This document shows, one piece after another, positions 1-8,277 of a stretch of DNA of 64,000 nt (its first letter is position 1; every line of letters starts with the position of its first letter). This DNA comes from Marivita sp030148515 (GTDB lineage Bacteria > Pseudomonadota > Alphaproteobacteria > Rhodobacterales > Rhodobacteraceae): assembly GCF_048006345.1 (NCBI RefSeq), contig NZ_CP180351.1, forward strand, positions 4,092,001 through 4,156,000, given 5' to 3'. The position numbers and the translations under genes are program-made. Under the pieces are notes generated by a model. It did no database searches. It was not told the DNA's origin and was given only the letters and a program-made list of their open reading frames with translations.

Positions 1-505
1 TGGCGCAGCGCGGGCGCAGACCCTGCGGACCCTGCGGCGAAGCGGGTTCCTCGAAATCGGGCTGTTGGGCCAGTTCGACAGCGGTCCCGTTGATGTGGAG
101 CACACCGCGGATCACCTGGATCTCGTCACCGGGCAGGCCAATCACGCGCTTGATGAAATCGCGCCCTGTCACGGGATGGCGAAACACCGCGACATCACCG
201 CGTTCGGGTTCAGAGCCGAAAAGGCGGCTGTTGTCGCCGTCGGCCCATCCACACAGGTCCTTGGCGTCAATGTCGATGCCCAAATTTGGCATATAGAGCG
301 ATGGGCACGAGGCGTAGGAATAGCCGTAGGACATCTTGTTGACGAAAAGGAAATCTCCGATCAGCAGGGTGTCCTTCATTGAACCTGAAGGAATCCAGAA
401 CGGCTGGAAGAACAGGGTGCGGAACACTCCGGCGATCAAGAGCGCATAGACGATGGTTTTGATCGTCTCGACGATCCCGCCGCTTTTCTTGGATTCAGAC
501 GCCAT
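1..505 (-). CDS. lepB: Signal peptidase I, C-terminus cut by window edge
   Basis: Inner-membrane serine protease that removes signal peptides from exported proteins. The visible part (about 168 residues) starts at an ATG whose complement lies at 503-505. It has an N-terminal membrane segment at about residues 14-33, then the nucleophile motif PSGSMKDT with Ser42, and the general-base motif FIKRVIGLPGD with Lys119. A Cys-containing insert lies between them (about residues 65-92), as in the longer alphaproteobacterial enzymes. The gene runs off the left edge. It is last in the leftward pdxJ-hydrolase-acpS-lepB run, 71 nt after acpS. In related genomes rnc and era usually follow (family knowledge, not visible here). 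Confidence 0.95.
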   Translation of the reverse strand, partial: MASESKKSGGIVETIKTIVYALLIAGVFRTLFFQPFWIPSGSMKDTLLIGDFLFVNKMSYGYSYASCPSLYMPNLGIDIDAKDLCGWADGDNSRLFGSEPERGDVAVFRHPVTGRDFIKRVIGLPGDEIQVIRGVLHINGTAVELAQQPDFEEPASPQGPQGLRPRCA

Positions 506-576
506 GTTCCTGCCTTCTGCTCGGTTGTCCCGCGCTACATGAGCGGGGGCGGCGCGGGTGTCAAGCCAAGCGCCTG

Positions 577-975
577 TTACTTGGGTCGCGCCTCGATCAA
601 CACGGTGGCCTGTGCCCATGGGTGATCGTCGGTCAAAGTCACATGGATGATTGCTTCATGGCCCGGCGGTGTCAGGTCCTCCAACCGCTTTTTCGCCCAG
701 CCGGTGACCTCCATGATCGGTTGCCCGGTGTGCAGGTTGCGCACCGACATATCCTTCCACGCGATGCCCATGCGAAGCCCTGTGCCAAGCGCTTTGGAAC
801 ACGCCTCCTTGGCGGCCCAGCGTTTGGCATAGGTGCCCGCCACATCGCGTCGGCGTTCTGCCTTCCGCTGCTCGGTTTCGGTGAAGACACGGTTGCGGAA
901 CCGGTCACCGAACCGATCCAGCGTGGCGGCGATGCGTTCGATGTTGGCCAGATCCGTTCCGATACCGATGATCAT
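577..975 (-). CDS. acpS: Holo-[acyl-carrier-protein] synthase
   Basis: Transfers 4'-phosphopantetheine from CoA to the serine of apo-ACP, activating fatty-acid synthesis. The 132-residue length fits AcpS-type (group I) transferases. The Mg-binding Asp8 is in the N-terminal GIGTDLANIERI motif, and Glu57 is in the WAAKEACSKALGTG motif. The ATG overlaps the stop of the upstream hydrolase gene by 4 nt (ATGA), so translation is probably coupled. The pairing with pdxJ and lepB is the usual proteobacterial arrangement. Confidence 0.96.
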   Translation of the reverse strand: MIIGIGTDLANIERIAATLDRFGDRFRNRVFTETEQRKAERRRDVAGTYAKRWAAKEACSKALGTGLRMGIAWKDMSVRNLHTGQPIMEVTGWAKKRLEDLTPPGHEAIIHVTLTDDHPWAQATVLIEARPK

Positions 976-2456
976 GTCCCACCTCCGGCGGCTGCAAACA
1001 TCGGGAAGCTCACGCCAAGCGCCCAGGCGAGGATGATCCCCAACGCGATCCCGGCCAAAAGCGGTCCAGCCCGTTTGCCAAAGGCCCGACCCATTGCACC
1101 GTGAACGAAGAAAAACAGAAGGATCACAGGCGCTATGATCAGCAAGAAGAACAGTCCTTCAAGATCGAGCGCCACAGCAATGCCCAGCGACACCAAGAGC
1201 GCCACACGTGCCGCGATGCGTCGCCAGAGCGGCGCTTTCCAGACCAATTGCGCATCTGCAAACATGTACGGAATCGCGCCGATGACCAAGGCGGCGATGA
1301 TGGGCAGGCGTTCCGCGATGGGAAAAAAGTTCGCGCCATATCGGTCCAGTGCAAAACCGAAAACGCCAATGCCCCACGCAAGGAGCGCGACAAGGGCAAG
1401 CGTGAATGGAACCACTCCGGTCCAGCCAAGGGCAAATGGCCCCCAAAGCCAGCGCTGCATCGCAAGGCTAAGCAGTCCGAACACACCAAGATGAATAGCG
1501 AGGTAATCGGCCACGAGCACGGGCAAGACGCCGAAATCCAACGGCAGCGCGATGAAGGGCGTGAGGATGGCGGGGACAAGCAGCGTGCCGAGATACCGCA
1601 TCACACCCGGTTGGTGGCTGGGTGGCAGGGGAGCTTCCGGTACGACAAGCCGCGCCACTAAGGACGCCAATACGGTGATGGACGCCATCAACGCAAGAAA
1701 CGCCCAGCCGGTTGGTGGTGCGGATGCGACCGTGTCGCGCCCGTAGGCGCGGTTCATCCAGTCCAATGCCGCCAGACGCCCGGCGCGGGATTGCAGGATT
1801 GAGACATGCTCGGTCCAGGGCGCAGCCATCGCAGCGCGGATCACATCGCCCTGCTGCATTGTTTCGCCTTCCTGTGCGTCCGGGTCGACCATCTGCAACG
1901 CATCGATGCCGAATTCCCGCAAATGCGGTTCCCACTGGCCCGAGATCAGCAGCATGTCAGTCGGCTGGTCTGCCGTGACCGCCTGCGAAAACGCAGACAG
2001 CAGGACAAGTGGGCCGGTATCTGCCTCCAGCGCCACGCGGATCAGAACATCGGTCGCCATGGAATGCCCCAGCAGGGCAACAGGCGTGCCGTCTGACAAA
2101 TCGTCGATCACCGCACGGGTCTGGTCCATCAGAAGGCGGGTTGTGCCTTCAATCTTGGTCACGTCGCCCGACATCGGCACGGGGTGCGCGCCGTGGCCTT
2201 CGAAGTCGAACATATGCACCCTATAGCCCGCCTGCGCGAGGATGAGACCATAGCCCTGCATCATCTCGCGTGACCCGGCAAACCCGTGGGCAATGACCAC
2301 GTTCGGTCCATCCGCGCCGGCGCGCGCCAGCGTGGTTACGGGGGTCGGGCCGACAAAGCGATCCGTAACCGTTACGCCCGACCGTGCGACTTCAAGCACG
2401 AGGATGGAAATGCCCGCGATCAGGATCGCCAGATAGGTCAGGAGCGGGCGGGCCAT
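972..2456 (-). CDS. Alpha/beta hydrolase fused to a polytopic membrane domain
   Basis: A 494-residue protein. It starts with a single membrane segment (about residues 5-22), followed by an alpha/beta-hydrolase domain (about 40-240) with an oxyanion-type VIAHGFAGS motif and a nucleophile elbow LLGHSMA (Ser132). From about residue 245 onward the chain is a series of seven to eight hydrophobic helices with no motif I recognise. The substrate is unknown; a membrane-anchored esterase or lipase is the likely chemistry (inference). The gene lies 9 nt after pdxJ and overlaps acpS by 4 nt, so it is part of the same operon. Fusion of a hydrolase to a large membrane domain is unusual. No frameshift is evident, because one frame covers both halves. 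Confidence 0.8.
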   Translation of the reverse strand: MARPLLTYLAILIAGISILVLEVARSGVTVTDRFVGPTPVTTLARAGADGPNVVIAHGFAGSREMMQGYGLILAQAGYRVHMFDFEGHGAHPVPMSGDVTKIEGTTRLLMDQTRAVIDDLSDGTPVALLGHSMATDVLIRVALEADTGPLVLLSAFSQAVTADQPTDMLLISGQWEPHLREFGIDALQMVDPDAQEGETMQQGDVIRAAMAAPWTEHVSILQSRAGRLAALDWMNRAYGRDTVASAPPTGWAFLALMASITVLASLVARLVVPEAPLPPSHQPGVMRYLGTLLVPAILTPFIALPLDFGVLPVLVADYLAIHLGVFGLLSLAMQRWLWGPFALGWTGVVPFTLALVALLAWGIGVFGFALDRYGANFFPIAERLPIIAALVIGAIPYMFADAQLVWKAPLWRRIAARVALLVSLGIAVALDLEGLFFLLIIAPVILLFFFVHGAMGRAFGKRAGPLLAGIALGIILAWALGVSFPMFAAAGGGT

Positions 2457-2465
2457 TGCGTCCGG

Positions 2466-3218
2466 TCAGTCCCGTGCGGCATCCATGAGGCGACGCATCT
2501 CGGCAATTGCAGGGCCGAGCCCGCGAAACACCGATTCTCCGATCAGAAAGTGCCCGATATTGAGTTCGACCACCTCGGGGAAGGCAGCAACCGGCGCGAC
2601 CGTTTCGTAATTCAGCCCATGCCCCGCATGGACCTCAAGGCCCAGCGAATGTGCATAGGCGGACATTTCGCGCATCATTTCCAATTCGCGGTCGCGGGTT
2701 GCGAAATCGCCTTCGGCATGGGCGTCGCAATAGGCTCCGGTGTGCAGTTCGATGACTTGTGCGCCAATGCGATGCGCCGCTGCAATCTGGCGTTCATCAG
2801 CCCCGATGAAGATCGACACGCGGCAGCCAGCCTCGCGCAAGGGGGCGATGTATCCGGCCAGCTTGTTTTCCTCGCGCGCGACTTCCAGACCGCCTTCGGT
2901 GGTCCGTTCCTCGCGTTTTTCGGGGACGATGCAAACGGCATGGGGTTTGTGGCGCAGGGCGATCTTCTGCATCTCGTCGGTTGCGGCCATCTCGAAATTC
3001 AACGGCACGCGCAACGTGTCCATCAAGCGGTCAATGTCGCTGTCGATGATATGGCGGCGATCTTCGCGCAGATGAGCCGTGATGCCGTCGGCCCCGGCCT
3101 CTTCGGCCAATTGTGCAGCCCGCACCGGATCGGGAAGATGCCCGCCGCGCGCATTGCGCAGGGTGGCCACATGGTCGATATTCACACCGAGCCGCAAGCG
3201 GCCTACATAGTCAGTCAT
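2466..3218 (-). CDS. pdxJ: Pyridoxine 5'-phosphate synthase
   Basis: Condenses 1-deoxy-D-xylulose 5-phosphate with 3-amino-2-oxopropyl phosphate to make pyridoxine 5'-phosphate (DXP-dependent vitamin B6 route, cytosol). The 250 residues show the N-terminal LGVNIDHVATLRNARGG signature, the DGITAHLREDRRHI catalytic region and the HAGHGLNY motif near the C-terminus. I chose the ATG at 3218 because a GGAGG ribosome-binding site sits 5 nt before it; the in-frame ATG 12 nt upstream overlaps that GGAGG. The gene is followed by the hydrolase and acpS. Confidence 0.96.
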   Translation of the reverse strand: MTDYVGRLRLGVNIDHVATLRNARGGHLPDPVRAAQLAEEAGADGITAHLREDRRHIIDSDIDRLMDTLRVPLNFEMAATDEMQKIALRHKPHAVCIVPEKREERTTEGGLEVAREENKLAGYIAPLREAGCRVSIFIGADERQIAAAHRIGAQVIELHTGAYCDAHAEGDFATRDRELEMMREMSAYAHSLGLEVHAGHGLNYETVAPVAAFPEVVELNIGHFLIGESVFRGLGPAIAEMRRLMDAARD

Positions 3219-3244
3219 TCTCGCCTCCATTATTGAGGCAGAAC

Positions 3245-3898
3245 CTAGTCCGCCGCTTGCCCATCGTCAGCCTGTTTCTTCTTTTTCTTCAATGAGGCCA
3301 GCTTGGCCTTCAACGCGCCCTTGCGGCGGTTCTGATAGGCGCGGATCAATGGCACTGACAGGTAGTAGCACACCAGTCCGCAAAGAATACCCGGAAGGAT
3401 GCCGCCGATGAGCCAAGGAAAGAACACCTCGTCATAGAAGATGCGCAAGCCTTCCCAATTGGCGGTGGCGTCGGTGAACATGGCCATGAAGTTGCGCCAG
3501 AGGTCTTCCCCGGCTTTCGCAAACTTGTAGCCAATGCTGCCATGCGCGTGGCGAATTTCACCAAGCCCCAAGAGCCAGTATCCGGTTTGCAGGGAAGCCA
3601 CGCTGATCGGGACATATGTCAGGGGATTGCCAAAGAAGGTCGACAGAAGCGCGGCGAGGATATTGCCACGCATCACCCACGCAATGATACCAGCGGTCAG
3701 GAAATGCAGACCGTAGAAGGGTGTGAAGGTCGTCAGAACACCGGCAAAGATGCCGCGCGCGATTCGTTCGGGCGGGTCTGGAAGGCGATTCAGCCGGTGC
3801 TGGACGTAACGCGCGGCGCGAGTCCATCCTCCGCGCGGCCAAAGCGCCTCACGGAGGGTGGTCAAGATCGACCGCCTGTCCCGCCGTTTGAATACCAA
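3245..3898 (-). CDS. DUF2062 family membrane protein
   Basis: A 217-residue protein of the DUF2062 family, recognised from the motif run PPERIARGIFAGVLTTFTPF followed by a GNPLTYVP segment. It has about three membrane helices in the middle (residues about 55-80, 85-115 and 170-195) and a lysine-rich cytoplasmic tail. The role is unknown; DUF2062 domains occur alone or fused to glycosyltransferases. The start is a TTG preceded by AAGGGA, and no better in-frame ATG exists upstream. It lies 20 nt after rsh and 26 nt before pdxJ, so it is probably co-transcribed with both. Confidence 0.85.
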   Translation of the reverse strand: MVFKRRDRRSILTTLREALWPRGGWTRAARYVQHRLNRLPDPPERIARGIFAGVLTTFTPFYGLHFLTAGIIAWVMRGNILAALLSTFFGNPLTYVPISVASLQTGYWLLGLGEIRHAHGSIGYKFAKAGEDLWRNFMAMFTDATANWEGLRIFYDEVFFPWLIGGILPGILCGLVCYYLSVPLIRAYQNRRKGALKAKLASLKKKKKQADDGQAAD

Positions 3899-3918
3899 CT
3901 CGCGTCCCTTCGATCTTC

Positions 3919-6072
3919 TTATTCGGCCGCAGCCGCTTGTGTCGACAATGCAGGATCCCGCCGCCGAACCACGGACGCTACATCACTTTCCGCTTCGAGC
4001 GCCGACATGACAGCGTGCAGATGGTTTGCATCACTTAGGTCAATATCTAGAAGCAGTTTGTAAAAGTCCGGTTTTCGATCCACAAAAATCAGGTCAGAGA
4101 TATTGGCCTTTTTTTCGCCGATCAATGTGCAAATCCGTCCCAGTACCCCGGCATCGTTCCCAATCGTCAGTTCAAGGGAAACCGCATAGACGGGTGGGTG
4201 GTTCCCGGCGGCCCAGTGCAGGTCGAGCCAGCGAGAGGGATGATCTTCGTAGGCGGCCAAGGCACCGCAGTCGATGGAATGGACCGTGACGCCCTTGCCG
4301 CGCTGCACGATGCCTACAATTCTTTCGCCCGGAAGCGGCTGGCAGCAGGGTGCACGATCAAAGGCCTGCCCCTTGTCGAGACCGATCACGGCGCTTTGCA
4401 TTTCGATGAATTCGGAAGGTGCCGGAGCAAGATCCGGATAAACCGCCGCAACCACTTCACGCGCCGACATTTCCGCGCTTCCTAGACGGGCAAGCAGATC
4501 CTGTGCGTCGGGGATTCGGAGGTTTCGGGCGGCCATTTCCAGAACCTTGTCACTGGATTTCTTGCCCACATTCTCGAAGGCAGAGCGTGCCAGTTCGCGG
4601 CCAAGCTGTGCATAGCGTTCGCGCCCGGCTTCGCGCAGTTCCCGGCGAATGGCGGATTTGGCCTTGCCGGTTGTCGCGATGTCCAGCCAAGTCGCCTGCG
4701 GGGTCTGACCCTCTGCAGTGACGATATCGACGGATTGGCCGTTCTTCAGCCGTGTCCACAGAGGCACGCGGATGCCATCCACTTTTGCCCCGACGCAGCC
4801 CGATCCAATTCGCGTATGGATTGCATAGGCAAAATCCAGAGGCGTTGCACCGCGCGGCAGCTTTACGACGTCTCCCTTCGGGGTGAAGCAGAACACTTTG
4901 TCGGGATACATCTCGAGCTTGACCGCCTCGAGGAAGTCTTCGTGGTCGTCATCCCCGTCAAACTGTTCGGTCAGCGAGGCGACCCATTTTGCGGGGTCTA
5001 CGGCAAAGGGGTTTTCGCTGCGCACGCCATCGCGATAGGACCAATGCGCGGCCACCCCGGTTTCCGCCACATCGTGCATCTGACGGGTGCGGATCTGCAC
5101 CTCGACACGCTTGCCATCGCGGCCGGAGACCGTGGTGTGAATCGACCGGTAGCCGTTCGATTTGGGTTCGCTGATGTAATCCTTGAAACGGCCGGGAATC
5201 GCGCGCCATCGTTGGTGGATGACGCCCAGCGTGGCATAGCAATCAGCCTTGGTGCGGGTGATGATGCGAAAGCCATAGATGTCGGAAAGGCGAGAGAACC
5301 CGATCTCTTTCTCCTGCATCTTGCGCCAGATCGAATAAGGTTTCTTGGCGCGACCGAACACTTCGGCGTCGATCCCGGCCTTTTCCAACTCGTGCCGCAT
5401 GTCGCCAGTGATCCGGTGGATGACATCCCCAGTTTCCTTCTGGAGCGTGATAAAGCGGCGAATGATGCTGGCACGGCCTTCGGGATTCAGCACACGGAAG
5501 GCCAAATCCTCAAGCTCTTCGCGCATCCATTGCATCCCCATGCGGCCCGCAAGAGGCGCATAGATGTCCATGGTTTCACGCGATTTCTGGATTTGCTTTT
5601 CCGGCTTCATCGCCTTGATCGTCCGCATGTTGTGCAGACGGTCGGCCAGCTTGACGAGGATCACACGCAGATCCTTGGACATGGCCATGAACAGCTTGCG
5701 GAAATTCTCGGCCTGTTTGGTTTCGGAGCTGGAAAGCTGGAGATTGGTCAGCTTTGTCACCCCATCAACCAGCATCGCCACCTCATTGCCAAAGCGAACA
5801 GCTACTTCGGAATAGGTGGATTTGGTGTCTTCGATGGTGTCGTGCAAAAGCGCAGTGATGATCGTCGCATCGTCAAGCTGCTGTTCGGTCAGAATCGCGG
5901 CAACAGCGACAGGATGCGAGAAATAGGGTTCGCCCGAGTGACGAAACTGACCCTCATGCATCTCGCGGCCATAGTCATAGGCCGCGCGGATGAGCGTCTC
6001 ATTGGTCTTGGGGTTGTAGTTGCGCACCAGCGCAACAAGGTCGTCTGCCGCGATCATCGGCGCCTCATTCAC
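3919..6072 (-). CDS. rsh: Bifunctional (p)ppGpp synthetase/hydrolase (Rel/Spo homolog)
   Basis: Synthesises and degrades the stringent-response alarmone (p)ppGpp. Domains in order over 717 residues: HD hydrolase (His53, and the ALLHDTIEDT motif with His77-Asp78), RelA/SpoT synthetase (GFRIITRTKADCYATLG region), TGS (about 385-445) and a C-terminal ACT domain (from about 640). All hydrolase-site residues are present, so this is the bifunctional single-copy type normal for alphaproteobacteria. The annotated start is GTG at 6072; an internal ATG at 6057, preceded by GAGG, is an alternative. It follows rpoZ by 24 nt, and a strong stem-loop occupies that gap. Confidence 0.96.
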   Translation of the reverse strand: MNEAPMIAADDLVALVRNYNPKTNETLIRAAYDYGREMHEGQFRHSGEPYFSHPVAVAAILTEQQLDDATIITALLHDTIEDTKSTYSEVAVRFGNEVAMLVDGVTKLTNLQLSSSETKQAENFRKLFMAMSKDLRVILVKLADRLHNMRTIKAMKPEKQIQKSRETMDIYAPLAGRMGMQWMREELEDLAFRVLNPEGRASIIRRFITLQKETGDVIHRITGDMRHELEKAGIDAEVFGRAKKPYSIWRKMQEKEIGFSRLSDIYGFRIITRTKADCYATLGVIHQRWRAIPGRFKDYISEPKSNGYRSIHTTVSGRDGKRVEVQIRTRQMHDVAETGVAAHWSYRDGVRSENPFAVDPAKWVASLTEQFDGDDDHEDFLEAVKLEMYPDKVFCFTPKGDVVKLPRGATPLDFAYAIHTRIGSGCVGAKVDGIRVPLWTRLKNGQSVDIVTAEGQTPQATWLDIATTGKAKSAIRRELREAGRERYAQLGRELARSAFENVGKKSSDKVLEMAARNLRIPDAQDLLARLGSAEMSAREVVAAVYPDLAPAPSEFIEMQSAVIGLDKGQAFDRAPCCQPLPGERIVGIVQRGKGVTVHSIDCGALAAYEDHPSRWLDLHWAAGNHPPVYAVSLELTIGNDAGVLGRICTLIGEKKANISDLIFVDRKPDFYKLLLDIDLSDANHLHAVMSALEAESDVASVVRRRDPALSTQAAAAE

Positions 6073-6076
6073 ATGC

Positions 6077-6096
6077 GGCCCGCATCGCGGCGGGCC
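6077..6096 (-). promoter_or_regulatory. Stem-loop filling the rpoZ-rsh junction
   Basis: Perfect 7-bp inverted repeat (GGCCCGC / GCGGGCC) with a 6-nt loop. It starts directly after the rpoZ stop codon and ends 4 nt before the rsh GTG. No U-tract follows, so it is not a classical terminator. It could limit read-through or translation of rsh relative to rpoZ (inference). Confidence 0.5.
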
Positions 6097-6450
6097 TTAG
6101 CCCTGACCCTGCGCCTCCATCAGCGCGCGGAGCAGCTTTTCTTCGGAAAGATCGTCGTCGACGGGCTTGTCGGGTTCCGCACCCATAAGCAGCGCCATTG
6201 CGTCTTCTTCCGGCTCGTCCACTTCGATCTGCGTCTGATTCGATTCGATCAGGCGCTCGCGAAGTTCGTCCGCCGACTGAGTTTCGTCCGCAATTTCGCG
6301 AAGCGCAACAACGGGGTTCTTGTCATTGTCGCGATCGACCGTGATTGCAGCACCTGCAGACACTTCGCGGGCGCGATGCGCGGCAAGCATCACAAGCTCA
6401 AAACGATTTGGGACTTTGTCAACGCAATCTTCAACCGTCACGCGGGCCAT
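6097..6450 (-). CDS. rpoZ: DNA-directed RNA polymerase omega subunit
   Basis: Small subunit that helps fold and assemble beta-prime in RNA polymerase. The 117 residues begin with the family signature MARVTVEDCVDKVPNRFELV, followed by the AHRAREVSAG helix. The acidic C-terminal extension (EVDEPEEDAMALLMGAEPD) is typical of alphaproteobacterial omega. The ATG is preceded by GGAG at 5 nt. Co-orientation with rsh is the conserved rpoZ-spoT neighbourhood and fits the role of omega in ppGpp binding (family knowledge). Confidence 0.97.
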   Translation of the reverse strand: MARVTVEDCVDKVPNRFELVMLAAHRAREVSAGAAITVDRDNDKNPVVALREIADETQSADELRERLIESNQTQIEVDEPEEDAMALLMGAEPDKPVDDDLSEEKLLRALMEAQGQG

Positions 6451-6478
6451 GGGAACTCCAATTCATCGGGCAGCCTTT

Positions 6479-6500
6479 GAGAGATTGTTAGATATCTCTC
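6479..6500 (-). promoter_or_regulatory. Inverted repeat between folK and rpoZ
   Basis: GAGAGAT and ATCTCTC arms (7 bp) with an 8-nt loop lie in the 74-nt gap between folK and rpoZ. There is no U-run. It may be a weak terminator after folK or part of the rpoZ leader; I cannot tell which. Confidence 0.35.
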
Positions 6501-6524
6501 TGGCTGGATGAATACAAGTCGATA

Positions 6525-7088
6525 TCAGGATTCAAGCACAACAATCTCGGCCAGAGCCTCTGGCGCGAGCGCGTTGCACATCTCGGTCACGGTCAAATGC
6601 AGGACCGGATGACGCCAGTCTGCCGCAATATCCCTGAGTGGCACAAGAACAAATGCGCGATCCTGCAATCGGGGGTGCGGGAGGATCAAGTCCGAAGGCG
6701 CCGCCTGCCGCTGCGTATCCTGCGGCAAGGTCCGCCAGTGTTCGTATGTCGCCAAATCCGGCAGGACCGAGTCGCCGCAGGCAACAAGATCGAGGTCCAA
6801 TGTGCGCATTCCCCAACGCTCCAGGCGTTCCCGGCCGTGTTTTGCCTCGATCTCATGAAGGTGGGCCAGCATATCTTTGGACGTCAGGTCAGACTTTAGA
6901 TGAACTGCGGCATTGACGTAATCCGGACCTGCTCCAGGCGGGAAACAAGGGGTGCTATAGAAGGCACTGATTGCCGCAATCGTCATATTTTGTTGGCGGA
7001 AATCGTTGATCGCAGCGTTCAGAGTATCCTTCGGCAAAGAGCCGCCAGACGGCAAATTCGCGCCCATGGCGATATAAAAGTTGTTCAT
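6525..7088 (-). CDS. folK: 2-amino-4-hydroxy-6-hydroxymethyldihydropteridine diphosphokinase
   Basis: Pyrophosphorylates hydroxymethyl-dihydropterin using ATP in the folate pathway. The 187 residues begin with the FYIAMGANLPS motif (family GxN). They carry the signature RWGMRTLDLDLVACGD and the substrate-binding LPHPRLQDRAFVLVPL segment, so the active site looks complete. It is first in the leftward folK-rpoZ-rsh run and divergent from the NYN gene. The 153-nt intergenic region upstream presumably holds both promoters. Confidence 0.95.
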   Translation of the reverse strand: MNNFYIAMGANLPSGGSLPKDTLNAAINDFRQQNMTIAAISAFYSTPCFPPGAGPDYVNAAVHLKSDLTSKDMLAHLHEIEAKHGRERLERWGMRTLDLDLVACGDSVLPDLATYEHWRTLPQDTQRQAAPSDLILPHPRLQDRAFVLVPLRDIAADWRHPVLHLTVTEMCNALAPEALAEIVVLES

Positions 7089-7241
7089 AAATTTGTCATA
7101 TGTGCGAGAGTGCTCAGAAATCTCACCTTGCGATACTATGTCAAACCATTAAATCACCGAACGCGACTTGGCCATTGGGCTTCGGATCCACCACTCCCGT
7201 TTGCCGGTTTAGTCGTGTCGATATTTTGAAAGGCTCAATTC

Positions 7242-7814
7242 ATGTTCTACAAAGACGAGCGTTTGGCGTTGTTCATTGATGGATCAAATCTCTACGCGGC
7301 TGCAAAGTCGCTCGGGTTCGACATCGACTACAAGCTGTTGCGCCAGGAATTTGTACGCCGTGGAAAACTTCTGCGTGCATTCTACTACACAGCGCTTCTT
7401 GAAAATGACGAGTATTCGCCGATCCGACCCCTTGTCGATTGGTTGCATTACAACGGTTTCAACATGCGCACGAAACCGGCCAAGGAATACACAGACAGCC
7501 AAGGCCGGCGTAAGGTTAAAGGCAACATGGACATCGAACTTACCGTCGATGCCATGGAACTGGCCGATCACGTCGATCACGTTGTCCTTTTCTCGGGCGA
7601 TGGTGATTTCCGTCCGCTGATCGAAAGCCTGCAGCGCAAAGGCGTGCGCGTGTCGGTCGTTTCGACCATCCGCAGCCAACCGCCGATGATCGCGGACGAA
7701 CTGCGCCGTCAGGCGGACAACTTCATCGAACTCGACGAACTGCGTGATGTGATCGGGCGCCCACCGCGCGATCCTATGCCAGAGCGTCAACCGGTTGCGG
7801 CCGAGCAAGACTAA
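7242..7814 (+). CDS. NYN-domain (LabA/DUF88-type) protein
   Basis: A 190-residue protein with a PIN-like NYN fold. The N-terminal LALFIDGSNLYAAAK motif (Asp13, Asn16) and the later VVLFSGDGDFRPLIE motif supply the acidic metal-binding residues, which suggests RNase activity (family inference). The middle includes a KGNMDIELTVDAMELA segment, also typical. The C-terminal 25 residues are proline-rich and variable. The ATG is preceded by AAAGG. The gene is common next to folK in alphaproteobacteria, but its RNA target is not known. Confidence 0.9.
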   Translation: MFYKDERLALFIDGSNLYAAAKSLGFDIDYKLLRQEFVRRGKLLRAFYYTALLENDEYSPIRPLVDWLHYNGFNMRTKPAKEYTDSQGRRKVKGNMDIELTVDAMELADHVDHVVLFSGDGDFRPLIESLQRKGVRVSVVSTIRSQPPMIADELRRQADNFIELDELRDVIGRPPRDPMPERQPVAAEQD

Positions 7815-7839
7815 GCGTTGATCCTGTCCCGAACGCCCC

Positions 7840-8277
7840 ATGTGGAGTGATCTGCTCTCACTCGGCAGTCTATTCATTGTGGCGTTCGGGGCGGCGACGA
7901 TCCTCCCGTTCCAATCCGAGATTGTGTTCGTCGCGCTGCAATTGCGGGGCGACATTCCGATTGAATGGATCATCCTCTTCGCCAGCGTCGGAAATATCCT
8001 CGGCTCCGGGCTCAATTACGCTTTGGGCCGGGTTCTGGAACGCTATCGCGATCGGCGATGGTTCCCGGTTTCCGAAGCACAGCTTGACCGGGCACGGGAC
8101 TGGTATCTCAAATGGGGTGTCTGGACCCTTTTGTTCAGTTGGGCCCCACTTGGTGACGCCTTGACCATCGTGGCTGGGGTCATGCGGACGAATGTCTGGC
8201 TGTTTTTTCTCTTGGTCAGCATCGCCAAGACGGTGCGCTATATCGTTGTGGCCATGGTTACGGCTGCGGCATTCTGA
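7840..8277 (+). CDS. YqaA-type small DedA-like membrane protein
   Basis: A 145-residue inner-membrane protein. About four hydrophobic segments and the GSGLNYALGRVLERY and LFSWAPLGDALTIVAGV motifs match the YqaA branch of the DedA/SNARE-associated superfamily. The arginine and proline/glycine re-entrant features of DedA proteins are present in short form. The function is unknown; DedA relatives act in lipid scrambling and membrane homeostasis. It starts 25 nt after the NYN gene, and its last 20 nt overlap the convergent MFS gene. Confidence 0.85.
   Translation: MWSDLLSLGSLFIVAFGAATILPFQSEIVFVALQLRGDIPIEWIILFASVGNILGSGLNYALGRVLERYRDRRWFPVSEAQLDRARDWYLKWGVWTLLFSWAPLGDALTIVAGVMRTNVWLFFLLVSIAKTVRYIVVAMVTAAAF

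Noticed and set aside
4735..6480. Long rightward open frame of about 580 codons over rsh and rpoZ
   Set aside because: It is antisense to the conserved rsh gene in high-GC DNA, has no family motifs and spans two genes; it is a codon-bias shadow.
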